From assembly GCF_900167145.1 (NCBI RefSeq), contig NZ_FUWG01000003.1, positions 6,684 through 70,683 of the forward strand: a DNA stretch of 64,000 nucleotides. Direction: 5' to 3'. A program made the translations under genes and the position numbers. Below are positions 33,058 through 42,342 of this stretch, one piece after another (positions within the stretch are counted from its first letter, which is position 1; each line of letters begins with the position of its first letter). Under the pieces are notes generated by a model. The model was not told where the DNA came from, made no database searches, and saw only the letters and a list, made by a program, of their open reading frames with translations. Source of the DNA: Treponema porcinum (GTDB taxonomy: Bacteria; Spirochaetota; Spirochaetia; Treponematales; Treponemataceae).

Positions 33058-35832
33058 ATGAAACGCACACCGCTTGCATGCACAATACTGATTGCCCTGC
33101 ACACAGTCCTTTTTGCCTCAGCTTTTCCGCCGGCTTCATATTCGGAATATACGCTTGAAAACGGAACGTCCGTTTTTGTGCTGGAAGATTTTTCCAGCGC
33201 GACAATTCATATTGAATATGCGGTAAAAGCCGGAATAAGCTCACAGAATAAAGACACGACAGGCTTTTTCACCCTTTATTCGCGCCTTTTCAAATATGCC
33301 GCGCCGGAAAATTCCGCAGGTCTTCCTGCGCTTTCTGCTGAATGTAACGCAGACTCTTCACGGTACAGGATGACAGTTTCTCCGGCGCAGTTTTCTTTGG
33401 CGATGACGTATCTTTCCAAAGCGGCGTTCAATCCTGTTTTTACAGACAATTCGCTGAGCAAAGAATTATCTTCCCTTAAAGCAGAAGTTCAGCGGCAGGC
33501 GCAGTTTCCGTCAACGTTTATAAACAGTGGCATTGATTCGCGCGTTTTTTCCGCCGCGCCGTGGAAGCACGATTCGGGAGTGTATCCGGCAATTTTTACG
33601 CGGATGACGGTAGAACAGGCGCGGAGCATTCTGTGTGGAATTTCACAGAACTGGTATACGCCGCAGAATTCTGCCGTATTCATAACTGGAAGCATAAAAA
33701 AACAGGATGCATTAAAAGCGGCAAAAGAAACGTTCGGCGCATATCGAGAAGCATCTTTTTCGGAACATATCATTCCTGTAAAAGCCGGCGGCGAAAAACA
33801 CAAATTCGTCCTTGTTTCAAAAGATTTTTCCTCCGAAATAACGCAGGCAGTCGTTCAGTTTACATCTCTTTCTATGACACAGTGCGATATTTCTGCCGCC
33901 GCATACAACGCAGACGGTTCTTCGGTGAAAAAACTTCTTCTTAAACAGAGAAACCTTGCAATTCGCGACGGTGAGTACATTCACGCTGCGGCGGCTCATA
34001 AAAGCGGAAGTTCCCGGCTTATCTTCCAGACGATTATGGAAAAACCCGTAAACAAAAAAGTAACGCTTGCAGACCAGGCGGAACTTCTCATATCAAAAAT
34101 AAAGGAAGGCGTAAAAAACACTGGTTCGGACGAATATGCCGCCGCTAAAAAAACGATTTCGGAGTCTTTTTCCGCAGTAACTTCAAATCCTGTATCTTAT
34201 ATGGACTATCTTTCGCAGTTCTGGGCAACGGAACAGCTGAACGGAAACGGAACTCAGGAAAGTACGCTTCTTTCAGAACGAATGGAAAACCGACCGCGCG
34301 ATGTTGCGGCAGAAAACATAAGGAGCGTACAGCAGCCCGTGGATTCGGAACAGCCGTTCGTCTTTATCCTGCTGAATGATGATGTATATAGAAAAAACCG
34401 TCAGTCTTTTAAAAAACTCGGATATGAAGAAATCACCGTAAAAAACAGCGCCTGGTACACAAGAGAATTTTCTTCCGCAGAAGAAGAACCGGCGGACGGT
34501 CAGGATTATGAAGCAGAGGAAGAACAGCCTGATTTTATCAGCAGAAACAGAAATTCGATTAAAACGTTCACTCTGGAAAATGGAATTCCTGTTACGGTAA
34601 AAAACACATCGTCAACGTCGAACGTCCTTATTCTTGTGGCAATTGACGGCGGAACGCTCTATTCTCCGCGCACAAACGGATTTGAAAAAGTAATGACAAA
34701 TGCGTTTGCCTCGAACGTTCAGAAAGAAATAAACAAATACCGCATAAATCAAGTGCTTGAGTCAGAACCTGAAGTTTTAAGCGAAACTTTTACTTCGTAC
34801 AGCGCAATTACCGTAGAATGTGCAAAAGAGGACGCGGCAATCTGCCTGAAATGCATTTCTGATGCGCTCATTTTCGGGGAAATTGCACCGGCAGAGGCGG
34901 ATAGTTACGTTTACACCGTGCAGACGCAGAAACGCCTTTACAATGCGAGCGCGGTAAACCAGCTGTATCACCGTGCAGTCCGCTTTTTGTATGAGGATGA
35001 GGCGTACCGCACCGCGTTCGATTCGGAGAATGACATTCTTCAGAACACGCAGTACGCGGACATTCTTGCCGCTTATCCGCAGTTTCTGGACGCGGCGCTC
35101 TACTCGCTTGTTATCGTAGGAAATATTGATGAAGACTATCTGAAAGAGCCGCTTAAAAACACGTTCGGACTGCTTTCGAAAAAAAACGAAGGCGGCGTTC
35201 CGCATTTACATAAAACGCCGGCATTCCCGGAAAACAGGAGCGTTTCCGTAAAGCTCCGCCACCTTTTTTACACGGACGTAAAGGCTGAAGATGCAGGCCC
35301 GATGCCGGCTATTCTTATTCCTACAACGAATTTTTCCGACCCGGTGCAGTACTGGCTAAAAGCACCGCCGCCGGAGTCCTCAAATTCAGTGCTGTTTGAC
35401 GCACTTGTATGGCGGCTTGCAGAAATCCTTGAAGAAAATGCAGACGGCGTATGCTCCGGAATAAAAATTGCTCCGCAAACCCGTGAAGTTCAGGGAGCGG
35501 CAGTTACGTTCCTTACCGCAGACCACACTTCAAAAATATTTGAACTGTTTGAAAAATCAGCCGGCGAACTTTTAGAGCGGCTTTCAGGAAGCGTCGCGGA
35601 AGAAGAAGTACAGGCTGTAAGAAGCAGCTGGATTTTAAACGCGCTGCAAAAAACGGCGGAAAACAGGGGAACGGCAATCCTTATACGGAACGGAGGAAAA
35701 AATCCGGCGCAGTATCTTGATGATTACCAGATGGTTATGCAGGCATCAGAAGAAGAGTACCGTCTGTGTGCAGAAGACTTCATTCCGAAAACAGCGCCGC
35801 TTCGCCTTTATTCTGCGGACGCAAAAAAATAA
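33058..35832 (+). CDS. Secreted M16-like (insulinase-fold) protein without the zinc motif
   Basis: This 924-residue protein has a signal peptide (about 1-22, 'VLFASAFPPAS'). Two M16 repeats follow: about 28-430 ('YTLENGTSVFVLEDFSSATIHIEYAVKAG') and about 500-915 ('FTLENGIPVTVKNTSSTSNVLILVAIDGG'), joined by an acidic linker. The M16 zinc motif HxxEH should lie near residue 75, but the sequence there is 'GFFTLYSRLF', and the second half also lacks it. It is probably non-catalytic, like the beta subunit of mitochondrial processing peptidase or PqqF-type partners. Extended -10 TGG-TATAGT ends 6 bases before ATG (leaderless). Confidence 0.8.
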   Translation: MKRTPLACTILIALHTVLFASAFPPASYSEYTLENGTSVFVLEDFSSATIHIEYAVKAGISSQNKDTTGFFTLYSRLFKYAAPENSAGLPALSAECNADSSRYRMTVSPAQFSLAMTYLSKAAFNPVFTDNSLSKELSSLKAEVQRQAQFPSTFINSGIDSRVFSAAPWKHDSGVYPAIFTRMTVEQARSILCGISQNWYTPQNSAVFITGSIKKQDALKAAKETFGAYREASFSEHIIPVKAGGEKHKFVLVSKDFSSEITQAVVQFTSLSMTQCDISAAAYNADGSSVKKLLLKQRNLAIRDGEYIHAAAAHKSGSSRLIFQTIMEKPVNKKVTLADQAELLISKIKEGVKNTGSDEYAAAKKTISESFSAVTSNPVSYMDYLSQFWATEQLNGNGTQESTLLSERMENRPRDVAAENIRSVQQPVDSEQPFVFILLNDDVYRKNRQSFKKLGYEEITVKNSAWYTREFSSAEEEPADGQDYEAEEEQPDFISRNRNSIKTFTLENGIPVTVKNTSSTSNVLILVAIDGGTLYSPRTNGFEKVMTNAFASNVQKEINKYRINQVLESEPEVLSETFTSYSAITVECAKEDAAICLKCISDALIFGEIAPAEADSYVYTVQTQKRLYNASAVNQLYHRAVRFLYEDEAYRTAFDSENDILQNTQYADILAAYPQFLDAALYSLVIVGNIDEDYLKEPLKNTFGLLSKKNEGGVPHLHKTPAFPENRSVSVKLRHLFYTDVKAEDAGPMPAILIPTTNFSDPVQYWLKAPPPESSNSVLFDALVWRLAEILEENADGVCSGIKIAPQTREVQGAAVTFLTADHTSKIFELFEKSAGELLERLSGSVAEEEVQAVRSSWILNALQKTAENRGTAILIRNGGKNPAQYLDDYQMVMQASEEEYRLCAEDFIPKTAPLRLYSADAKK

Positions 35833-35874
35833 AAGGAAAAAGAGCCTTACTGATTTTCGGCGTTACTGATTTTT

Positions 35875-36516
35875 TCAAACTCCGTCGTTTCGAGAAAAAT
35901 ACATTTTTCCGCCGCAAATAACGCAGTCAAGGCGTCGGTCGTGCGGTTCTACGGGAACATCAGGCGCAAGCTGAAAGGAAAAGCCCGTTCCGCAGAGAAG
36001 CGCTTTTTTTTCTGCCGGAATGGCGGCAATATACCTGTCGTAAAAGCCTTTTCCGCGCCCAAGACGTTTTCCGTCCGCAGAAAAAAGAAGTCCGGGAACA
36101 AGAATAACTGCATTTTCCGGGAAAAACTTCCCTAAAGGAACTTTCTGCAATGAAAGTTTAGGCTCCAGTATCTGAAACACACCTGGTTCTGTCTGTTTTT
36201 CAAGCGGAAGAGAACCATCAAGATAGAAAAAATCCATCTGGTTTGTTCCCGGAACAATTCTTGGAATGCAGACTTCTTTTCCATCACGAAAGGCCACCGC
36301 AATAACGGAAGAAACGTCAAGTTCAGAAGGCATATTCATATAAGCAAAAACAGCTGAAGCATTGCGGTATGCATCAGACTGTAAAAACACCCGGCATACC
36401 GATTCTGATTCGGCGGCGGCTTTTCCGCCCTGCGAAAACAGTTTCAGTTCGAACTTTATTTTTTTTCTTAAAAGCAGTTTCTGTGCCTTAATGTTTTCGC
36501 TGTCGGAATAATTCAT
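35875..36516 (-). CDS. 5-formyltetrahydrofolate cyclo-ligase
   Basis: This 213-residue enzyme converts 5-formyl-THF to methenyl-THF with ATP. 'RKKIKFELK' (early basic substrate site), 'VPGLLFSADGKRLGRGKGFYDRYI' split near 140-165 (ATP loop with GKGFYDR) and C-terminal 'PVEPHDRRLDCVI' identify the family. Its ATG overlaps the stop of the M28 peptidase gene by 4 bases. Confidence 0.93.
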   Translation of the reverse strand: MNYSDSENIKAQKLLLRKKIKFELKLFSQGGKAAAESESVCRVFLQSDAYRNASAVFAYMNMPSELDVSSVIAVAFRDGKEVCIPRIVPGTNQMDFFYLDGSLPLEKQTEPGVFQILEPKLSLQKVPLGKFFPENAVILVPGLLFSADGKRLGRGKGFYDRYIAAIPAEKKALLCGTGFSFQLAPDVPVEPHDRRLDCVICGGKMYFSRNDGV

Positions 36517-37406
36517 TTTTTATGCTCCATAGTTTTCATTTCGGAAATGCGCTGAAGTATGCGCTCAAAAACCGCCGCGCTGTGAGGCGTAATGCTCTGC
36601 GCATTATCATACGGCGTATGAAAAAGCCGCCAGGTATACGGAAGCGCATTTTTTAAAACTGTTTCCGGTATTCCGGAAGGGCATTTTTTGTTCATAACGT
36701 ACTGCGAAAGAGCGGCGTTCTGCTGTACGGCGGAGGCGTAGGCGGCGGCTTCTTCTAGCGGAAGCATAGTTACGCAGACGGCAGGAATTCCGCTTGCAAT
36801 AAAACCGGCGTTGTCACTGTACGAAACAGGAAGCGTCATTGCACAGCCGCCGCACGCTGACTGTAAAAGCGAAAAAGTCCTTTCGTAAAGACCTGTAAAC
36901 TGCTTTCTGAAAGAAGAAGAAATTTCAGCCGGAAGAATGACTTTTCCAAGAACGGGAACTGTTCCCCTCCCCATACAGTCAAAAACAAATATGTCGTCGC
37001 CGTCTATTCCGAGCCGCCGGAATGTCTGCGCAAGCGAATACGCACCTTGATTAAGCCCGGACGAACCGCCGGACATTTCCTCTCCGTCCGTAAAAATCAT
37101 CCTGACATTATGAGCCGTACGGCACTTTGCAAGACGACACGCCCAGTCCATCATTGCAATGACGGCAAAACTGTTGTCATTAGCACCAGGACTTTCAGGC
37201 GCATGGTCATAATGCGCAATCACAGTCTTTATCCTGAGCGACGTATTGTATGCTGAACGCGGAAATACAACGTAAATATGATTTTTTCCGTCAACAGGCA
37301 TAACTGCCGCCTGAACGTTCCTTTCATTAAGATACGAAACGATAAAGCGCAGCCTGTCACAACCGGGCAAAATAAACTGCTCAAGCGCAGAATAAGAAAA
37401 TCCCAT
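36513..37406 (-). CDS. M28-family zinc aminopeptidase, cytoplasmic
   Basis: This 297-residue protein keeps all M28 metal ligands: 'AHYDH' (His-x-Asp, ~66), 'PGANDN' (Asp, ~77), 'DGEEMSG' (Glu-Glu, ~106), 'FDCMGRG' (Asp) and 'FHTPYDN' (His, ~268). There is no signal peptide, so an intracellular peptidase or deacylase role is likely. The extended -10 TGG-TATTCT (37421-37413) ends 6 bases before ATG with no ribosome site (leaderless). First of a two-gene operon. Confidence 0.87.
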   Translation of the reverse strand: MGFSYSALEQFILPGCDRLRFIVSYLNERNVQAAVMPVDGKNHIYVVFPRSAYNTSLRIKTVIAHYDHAPESPGANDNSFAVIAMMDWACRLAKCRTAHNVRMIFTDGEEMSGGSSGLNQGAYSLAQTFRRLGIDGDDIFVFDCMGRGTVPVLGKVILPAEISSSFRKQFTGLYERTFSLLQSACGGCAMTLPVSYSDNAGFIASGIPAVCVTMLPLEEAAAYASAVQQNAALSQYVMNKKCPSGIPETVLKNALPYTWRLFHTPYDNAQSITPHSAAVFERILQRISEMKTMEHKK

Positions 37407-37520
37407 ACAGACAGAATACCAAAACCTGTTCTATGCCGCAAGCACAGCCGGAAAACCTGAAGCCGTAAAAAATTATATGCGCCACTCGCATTTAAGGCAG
37501 TTATCCTGTAAAATAACAGT

Positions 37521-40259
37521 ATGAAAAAATTTCCGGCTTTATTCATCTTTTTATTGCTTATGCCGTTATGCGCCTTTGCAAAAAACTACAAACTGCACCT
37601 TAGGACTTTCTATACGTCCGACACATCACTAAAAGTAGACGCAATACCGGACGACAGTTTTGAGCCGAATTCCTACGTCAACTCATATAACGGAGAGGCA
37701 GTCTGCTGGGTAGAATCGTATATTCCTATGTCACAGATTTTCAGTGACGACGGAACAATTTATAATTTCATACTGTTCAATCAGGAGCCTGTCCAGAGTG
37801 CTGAAATTTATTTTTTAGACGGACAGAACAAGTGGCACTTTGCCGGAACAGCAGGCGAAGGGCTTGAATCTTCTAAGCGGATAAGACCGTTCTGCTACAA
37901 CTCAATCGACATTCACGAGGAAACGCTTAAAAATCTATGGACTGATTTTATAAGAGTCCGCATAAAAATCAGTTCATACAGAAGTACACTTCTGGAACTG
38001 TATCTTGTTTCATCGCAGTGCCTTACGCAGAAAAATCTGTTTCAGATTTCCTATTTTACCTTCATTCTTGGAGGATGCATAATCACAATATTTTACATCA
38101 TATATCTATGCATTATCTTCAAGGAATATGATTCTTTCCTTATTCCTTTAATCAACACAATACTGATGCTGAAAATACTGGTTGGTGCAGGCATTTCAAA
38201 TCCTCTTCTTATAACGCAGTCGCCTCAGTTCTACAACAGCGTTTATTTTACGCTTTCTGCCGTCATTCTGTGCGCATTCCACACTTTGAAAAATGCAAAC
38301 CGTCCTGTAATCAACAATTTTCCTGCTGATTTTCAGAAAATCGATACATATTTTCCGCTGTTTATCATTATTATTGCAACAGTCGGCATCCTTTACATTG
38401 TAATACCGGTAGAATCGCAGTACATTCACATTGCAGTTCTTTCTGTTCCTGTCCTGCTGAATGTCCTTTTTACTGCAAACTGCCTTACATCCCTAAAATA
38501 CAATCCTGTCATAAGAAAAGAAATTGTGTTCCTCTGGATTACGGCAACGCATCTTATAATATTTGAGCAGCTGTTCCTTTCAATACGTTTTCTTCCGAAC
38601 ACAACAGTCCTCTGCCGCCTGTTCGACAACGATTTTGAAATTCCTACAATCTTTACATTCGCCCTTATTTCTGCCGCAACGTTCAGAAAAATGCACTTTC
38701 AAATACGGACAAACCTTGCTTCAATTCAGATTACGTCGGAAACAATACACCGGCAAATTCAGAACGACGAAAAAAGGAATTTCCTGCTTTCAAAACTTAT
38801 CTCGGAACTGCTTAATCCTATACAGAATCTGCATTTTACAATAGAAAAAAACTCCGGCGACATTCCAGAAGGTCTGCTCCTCCAGCTAAAAAAATCCCTA
38901 AACAGTGCGTCGCAGTCTATAGACGTCATAAACATAATTACACAATATACGCTTGAAAAAACGAACGGTTCTCTTGAAAAAGAGCCTGTTCTTCTTAAAG
39001 ATTTTATAGACGAAACTCTTGCCCCTGAAATCATAAACCTGAAGCTCCGCAACTGCTACACCGACATAAAATACAACATCAGTTCCGATGCGACCGTTCT
39101 TGTTGACAAATCGATTTTTGCAGCATTCCTTAAATTTCTGCTCCAGACGGCGGCGCACAACGCAAAGCCAGAGTCAACGATTATGATTTCAATTTCATAC
39201 GAGAATATGACGCTTTCCTACAAAATTCATTTTTATTCTGCGCCGCTTTCAATAGAAGATTCTGCAAAACTCATCTCCCTTGATCCGGGAAAAGAACAGA
39301 TTACGGAAGAAGAGAAACTACAGTTTGAAAGCCTTATAAAAAACTGGGGAATTCAGCTGCACATTGCAAAGCGAATTCTTGACCTCTTCCACGGAACTAT
39401 AACCATTCTTCCTGATGCAGACGGAAATTCAATTTCTGCAAGTACTGCCCTTGAACAGACTGCTTCAACGGCAACGCCGTATATCGAAAAACTTTTTATG
39501 GAAACAACGCCTCCGCAGGAAAACGACGAAATACAGAATGCAGGAAACACAGAATTCCCGGAACTCATTTATATTATGGAAGAGGACGTAGAAGTCCGCG
39601 AGGAAATCAGAAAACTGCTCAGTCCGTTCTATAAGACTGTTGCATTTGCAAACGGAAACGATTTTTCATTTCAGCATTCGCCGGGATTTCCTGACCTTAT
39701 TCTCTGCTCAATTACGCTTCCGGGGAAAAATGCGTTTGACATTCTGGAAGAAAACCAGAACAAGCTGTCGCTGCCGTTTATCGTACTTTCAAAATCGCTT
39801 ACAAGAAATATGCAGAACAGGCTTTTTTCGCTTGGTGCTTTTGACATTATACAAAAACCGTTTGATGAGAAACGGCTTCTTGAAAAAATCAATTCGATTA
39901 TGAGCATACGCCGTAATTACACGAACGAACTTCTTGAAAGAATAGAAAATACGGTCAGAACGTCTGTTTTTGATAAAAATCCGTATAAGGAAGCCGTTTC
40001 TGAAAAAGAACAGCCTGTGCCAGCCGTAAAAACAGTTCCGGCGGACAGCAGTGCATCATTTACAGCTGTCTGCATTTCTGCAGGACTTACAAAAAAGGAA
40101 ACGGACATTGCCCATCTTATAGCAAAAGGACTTTCCGACAAAGAAATTGCGGAAAAAGCAGCGATTTCTCCTTCAACGGTAGCCGTGCACAACAAAAAAA
40201 TATTCAAAAAACTCGGAGTGCACAGCCGCGCAGAACTGATACGCCTTTCGGAACAGTAA
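37521..40259 (+). CDS. Membrane signalling protein: 7TM, pseudo-kinase, pseudo-receiver, LuxR HTH
   Basis: This 912-residue protein has a signal peptide (1-20), an extracytoplasmic domain of about 150 residues, seven hydrophobic segments (about 173-390, 7TMR-DISM-like), a DHp/HATPase-like region (about 410-660), a receiver-like domain (about 680-795) and a LuxR/GerE helix-turn-helix (about 850-910, 'LTKKETDIAHLIAKGLSDKEIA'). The usual DHp histidine is Ser428 ('LISELLNPI') and the receiver aspartate is Ser730 ('LILCSITLPG'), while Lys779 is kept; the DxGxG ATP box is absent. It probably signals by shape change without phosphotransfer. TAAAAT ends 6 bases before ATG. Confidence 0.83.
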   Translation: MKKFPALFIFLLLMPLCAFAKNYKLHLRTFYTSDTSLKVDAIPDDSFEPNSYVNSYNGEAVCWVESYIPMSQIFSDDGTIYNFILFNQEPVQSAEIYFLDGQNKWHFAGTAGEGLESSKRIRPFCYNSIDIHEETLKNLWTDFIRVRIKISSYRSTLLELYLVSSQCLTQKNLFQISYFTFILGGCIITIFYIIYLCIIFKEYDSFLIPLINTILMLKILVGAGISNPLLITQSPQFYNSVYFTLSAVILCAFHTLKNANRPVINNFPADFQKIDTYFPLFIIIIATVGILYIVIPVESQYIHIAVLSVPVLLNVLFTANCLTSLKYNPVIRKEIVFLWITATHLIIFEQLFLSIRFLPNTTVLCRLFDNDFEIPTIFTFALISAATFRKMHFQIRTNLASIQITSETIHRQIQNDEKRNFLLSKLISELLNPIQNLHFTIEKNSGDIPEGLLLQLKKSLNSASQSIDVINIITQYTLEKTNGSLEKEPVLLKDFIDETLAPEIINLKLRNCYTDIKYNISSDATVLVDKSIFAAFLKFLLQTAAHNAKPESTIMISISYENMTLSYKIHFYSAPLSIEDSAKLISLDPGKEQITEEEKLQFESLIKNWGIQLHIAKRILDLFHGTITILPDADGNSISASTALEQTASTATPYIEKLFMETTPPQENDEIQNAGNTEFPELIYIMEEDVEVREEIRKLLSPFYKTVAFANGNDFSFQHSPGFPDLILCSITLPGKNAFDILEENQNKLSLPFIVLSKSLTRNMQNRLFSLGAFDIIQKPFDEKRLLEKINSIMSIRRNYTNELLERIENTVRTSVFDKNPYKEAVSEKEQPVPAVKTVPADSSASFTAVCISAGLTKKETDIAHLIAKGLSDKEIAEKAAISPSTVAVHNKKIFKKLGVHSRAELIRLSEQ

Positions 40260-40261
40260 CA

Positions 40262-40300
40262 CTCCCTGCCAAAACAGGCGGGAGCCCGCATTTTTATTTT
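40262..40300 (+). terminator. Terminator of the 7TM regulator gene
   Basis: CTCCCTGCC/GGCGGGAG with one bulged base, then CCCGCATTTTTATTTTTT. Confidence 0.75.
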
Positions 40301-40313
40301 TTCCGCACTATTC

Positions 40314-42221
40314 CTAAAGTTTTATGAGGTACGATTTTCCTGCCGGCACTTCTACCAAAAGTACGCCGTCTTTCATTTCCGAATGAAGTTCCGCACCAAG
40401 AACATCTTTTTCCGGTACAGGCTTCTGCGCAAACGACTTTCCGAAAATGTACGCAGGAATTTCAATTTTTCTACTGCTCGTGTCGGCGGAACAGACAGTA
40501 ACGAACACTTCTTCCGGCGTAAAGCGCGCAAATGCAAAAACGTAGTCATTATCCCACAAAACTTTAAATCCGCCGTCCTTAAACGCCGCTTCAGTCGTCT
40601 TGATTTTGCTCAAAGCGGAATACAATTTAAAAGAATCAGTTGCCTCAATGTCCTTATCCCACGGCATCGGGTATCGGCAACCTTCCATAGACTCAACAGT
40701 TCCGTCAATTTCAGCTTCATCACCGTAGTAAATGCTTGCACAGCCGGGAAGCGTAAAGAGCATAGTAACCGCGCCGCGAAGACTGTCTTTTGATATGGAA
40801 CGGTCATTGTGCAGGCGCGGCACATCGTGGCTGTCAAGCAGATTGAACTGAAGCTGGCGCACGGCAAACGGAAGGCGCGAAAGAAAAAGCGTAATCTGTT
40901 CGGATAAATCTTTTGCCGTCATCTTGTATGATACACCGCGCAGTTCCTTTTCCCTGCCGGTAAAAATGTCCGTCTGACCATAGAACTGGCGGACAGGACG
41001 GCACGAACCGTAATAGTTCATCTGGGAATCCCACTCATCGCCGTTCAGGAATTCGGTGCAATCGCTCCAGTCCTCCGCAAGAATATAGGCATCCCTGTTT
41101 TCTTCTTTTATGGATTTTCTGATTTCAGGCCAGATTGTATGATGAAGCTGAATTTCATTGTTGCGCGCCATTGTATCTGCAACGTCAAAACGCCAGCCGT
41201 CAGTACAATACGGCGCTTTCAGCCATTTTTTTACAAGCGAATCAGGATTTTTATAGATTACGTCGCGAAGTTTCTGCGAAGTGTAGTTCAATGTAGGAAG
41301 CGTAGGAACGTCAAACCAGGCTTTATAGGAATTATCCGCGCCGAAAAAGTAGAATTCTCGCTCCGGGCTTTCAGGATTGTTGAACGCACCTTCCGATTTA
41401 GGAAAAAACGTTCCGTCGCGGTTGAACCAGCGGTTTGCAATTCCCGTATGATTTATGGAAACGTCAAGAATAATGCGAATTCCGTTTTTATGAAGTTCCT
41501 GCGTCAGTTCCGCAAGCGCCTCATCTCCGCCGAAATGCGGATCAACGTGAAAATAATCAAGGCAGTCGTATTTATGGACTGTTGCCGCATAAAAAATAGG
41601 ATTAAGATATATTGCCGTTACGCCGAGTTTTTTAAGATACGGAATTTTCTGCCTTATTCCCTCAAGGTCGCCGCCGTAAAAATCAAGGCAGTGCGCCTTC
41701 TCGTAAGGTTCGGGAACGGAAGCCCAGTCCGCAATCTTTCTGCATTTAAAGCCGTCAAAAGAATATTCTCCGTCCTTCACGTCATTCTGCGGATTTCCGT
41801 TGCAGAACCGTTCAGGAAAAATCTGGTAGAACACGGCATTCTTCACCCATTCCGGCTGCTCAAAATTAACAAGCAGGCGGAAAATGCGTGATTCGTCCGG
41901 AATATGCGTCGTTATTCCGCCCTCGTTGTAATAGTAAATGCAGCCAGGCGTTGCAATAAGGAAAAAATAGCGGAATTCTTTTTCAAAAACCTGAACTTCC
42001 ACCTCATAGCGCACAATTCCGTTTTCAGAAGAAACGCGCTTCATTTTAAGCGGACGCTCAACGCCATTCTGCTTTCCCTGAAGGAACACAGCCGTTACGC
42101 AGGGATTTTCACACATCTGAATTGCAATTTTTATTTTATCACCAGTTTCAGGAAGCGGCTCAGACACAAAATATTTTGAGCCGTCACTGTAAATGCTTTT
42201 AAGCCATACATCGTTATTCAT
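40314..42221 (-). CDS. GH13 alpha-amylase family (neopullulanase/cyclomaltodextrinase-like)
   Basis: This 635-residue enzyme has an N-terminal beta-sandwich (about 1-120, CBM34-like) and a GH13 barrel. Conserved regions are 'ILDVSINHTG' (~265), 'GWRFDVAD' (nucleophile Asp ~346), 'ILAEDWSD' (acid/base Glu ~380) and 'LLDSHDVPR' (Asp ~463), then a C-terminal beta domain. No signal peptide, so it acts on imported malto-oligosaccharides or glycogen. ATG at 42221 is preferred over TTG at 42242: extended -10 TGA-TACTAT ends 7 bases before it. Confidence 0.9.
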   Translation of the reverse strand: MNNDVWLKSIYSDGSKYFVSEPLPETGDKIKIAIQMCENPCVTAVFLQGKQNGVERPLKMKRVSSENGIVRYEVEVQVFEKEFRYFFLIATPGCIYYYNEGGITTHIPDESRIFRLLVNFEQPEWVKNAVFYQIFPERFCNGNPQNDVKDGEYSFDGFKCRKIADWASVPEPYEKAHCLDFYGGDLEGIRQKIPYLKKLGVTAIYLNPIFYAATVHKYDCLDYFHVDPHFGGDEALAELTQELHKNGIRIILDVSINHTGIANRWFNRDGTFFPKSEGAFNNPESPEREFYFFGADNSYKAWFDVPTLPTLNYTSQKLRDVIYKNPDSLVKKWLKAPYCTDGWRFDVADTMARNNEIQLHHTIWPEIRKSIKEENRDAYILAEDWSDCTEFLNGDEWDSQMNYYGSCRPVRQFYGQTDIFTGREKELRGVSYKMTAKDLSEQITLFLSRLPFAVRQLQFNLLDSHDVPRLHNDRSISKDSLRGAVTMLFTLPGCASIYYGDEAEIDGTVESMEGCRYPMPWDKDIEATDSFKLYSALSKIKTTEAAFKDGGFKVLWDNDYVFAFARFTPEEVFVTVCSADTSSRKIEIPAYIFGKSFAQKPVPEKDVLGAELHSEMKDGVLLVEVPAGKSYLIKL

Positions 42222-42237
42222 ACTATAAATAGTATCA
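42220..42237 (-). promoter_or_regulatory. GH13 extended -10 and ATACTA/TAGTAT palindrome
   Basis: TGA-TACTAT (42237-42229) lies within ATACTA-TAAA-TAGTAT (42220-42235), which also covers the start codon. Half-sites resemble the XRE operator (ATACT..AGTAT). Confidence 0.45.
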
Positions 42238-42342
42238 CGCAACTGTTTTTTCCGTCAAATTCAGAATGAACAAAAATTGCAGTTACCGATTAAAAGTTAC
42301 GCGCTCTCGCAATTTTTACCCGATGTGTGATATAGTAGGCGA

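Noticed and set aside
41139..41891. 250-codon plus-strand ORF
   Set aside because: Antisense to the GH13 gene, with no ribosome site or recognisable domain.
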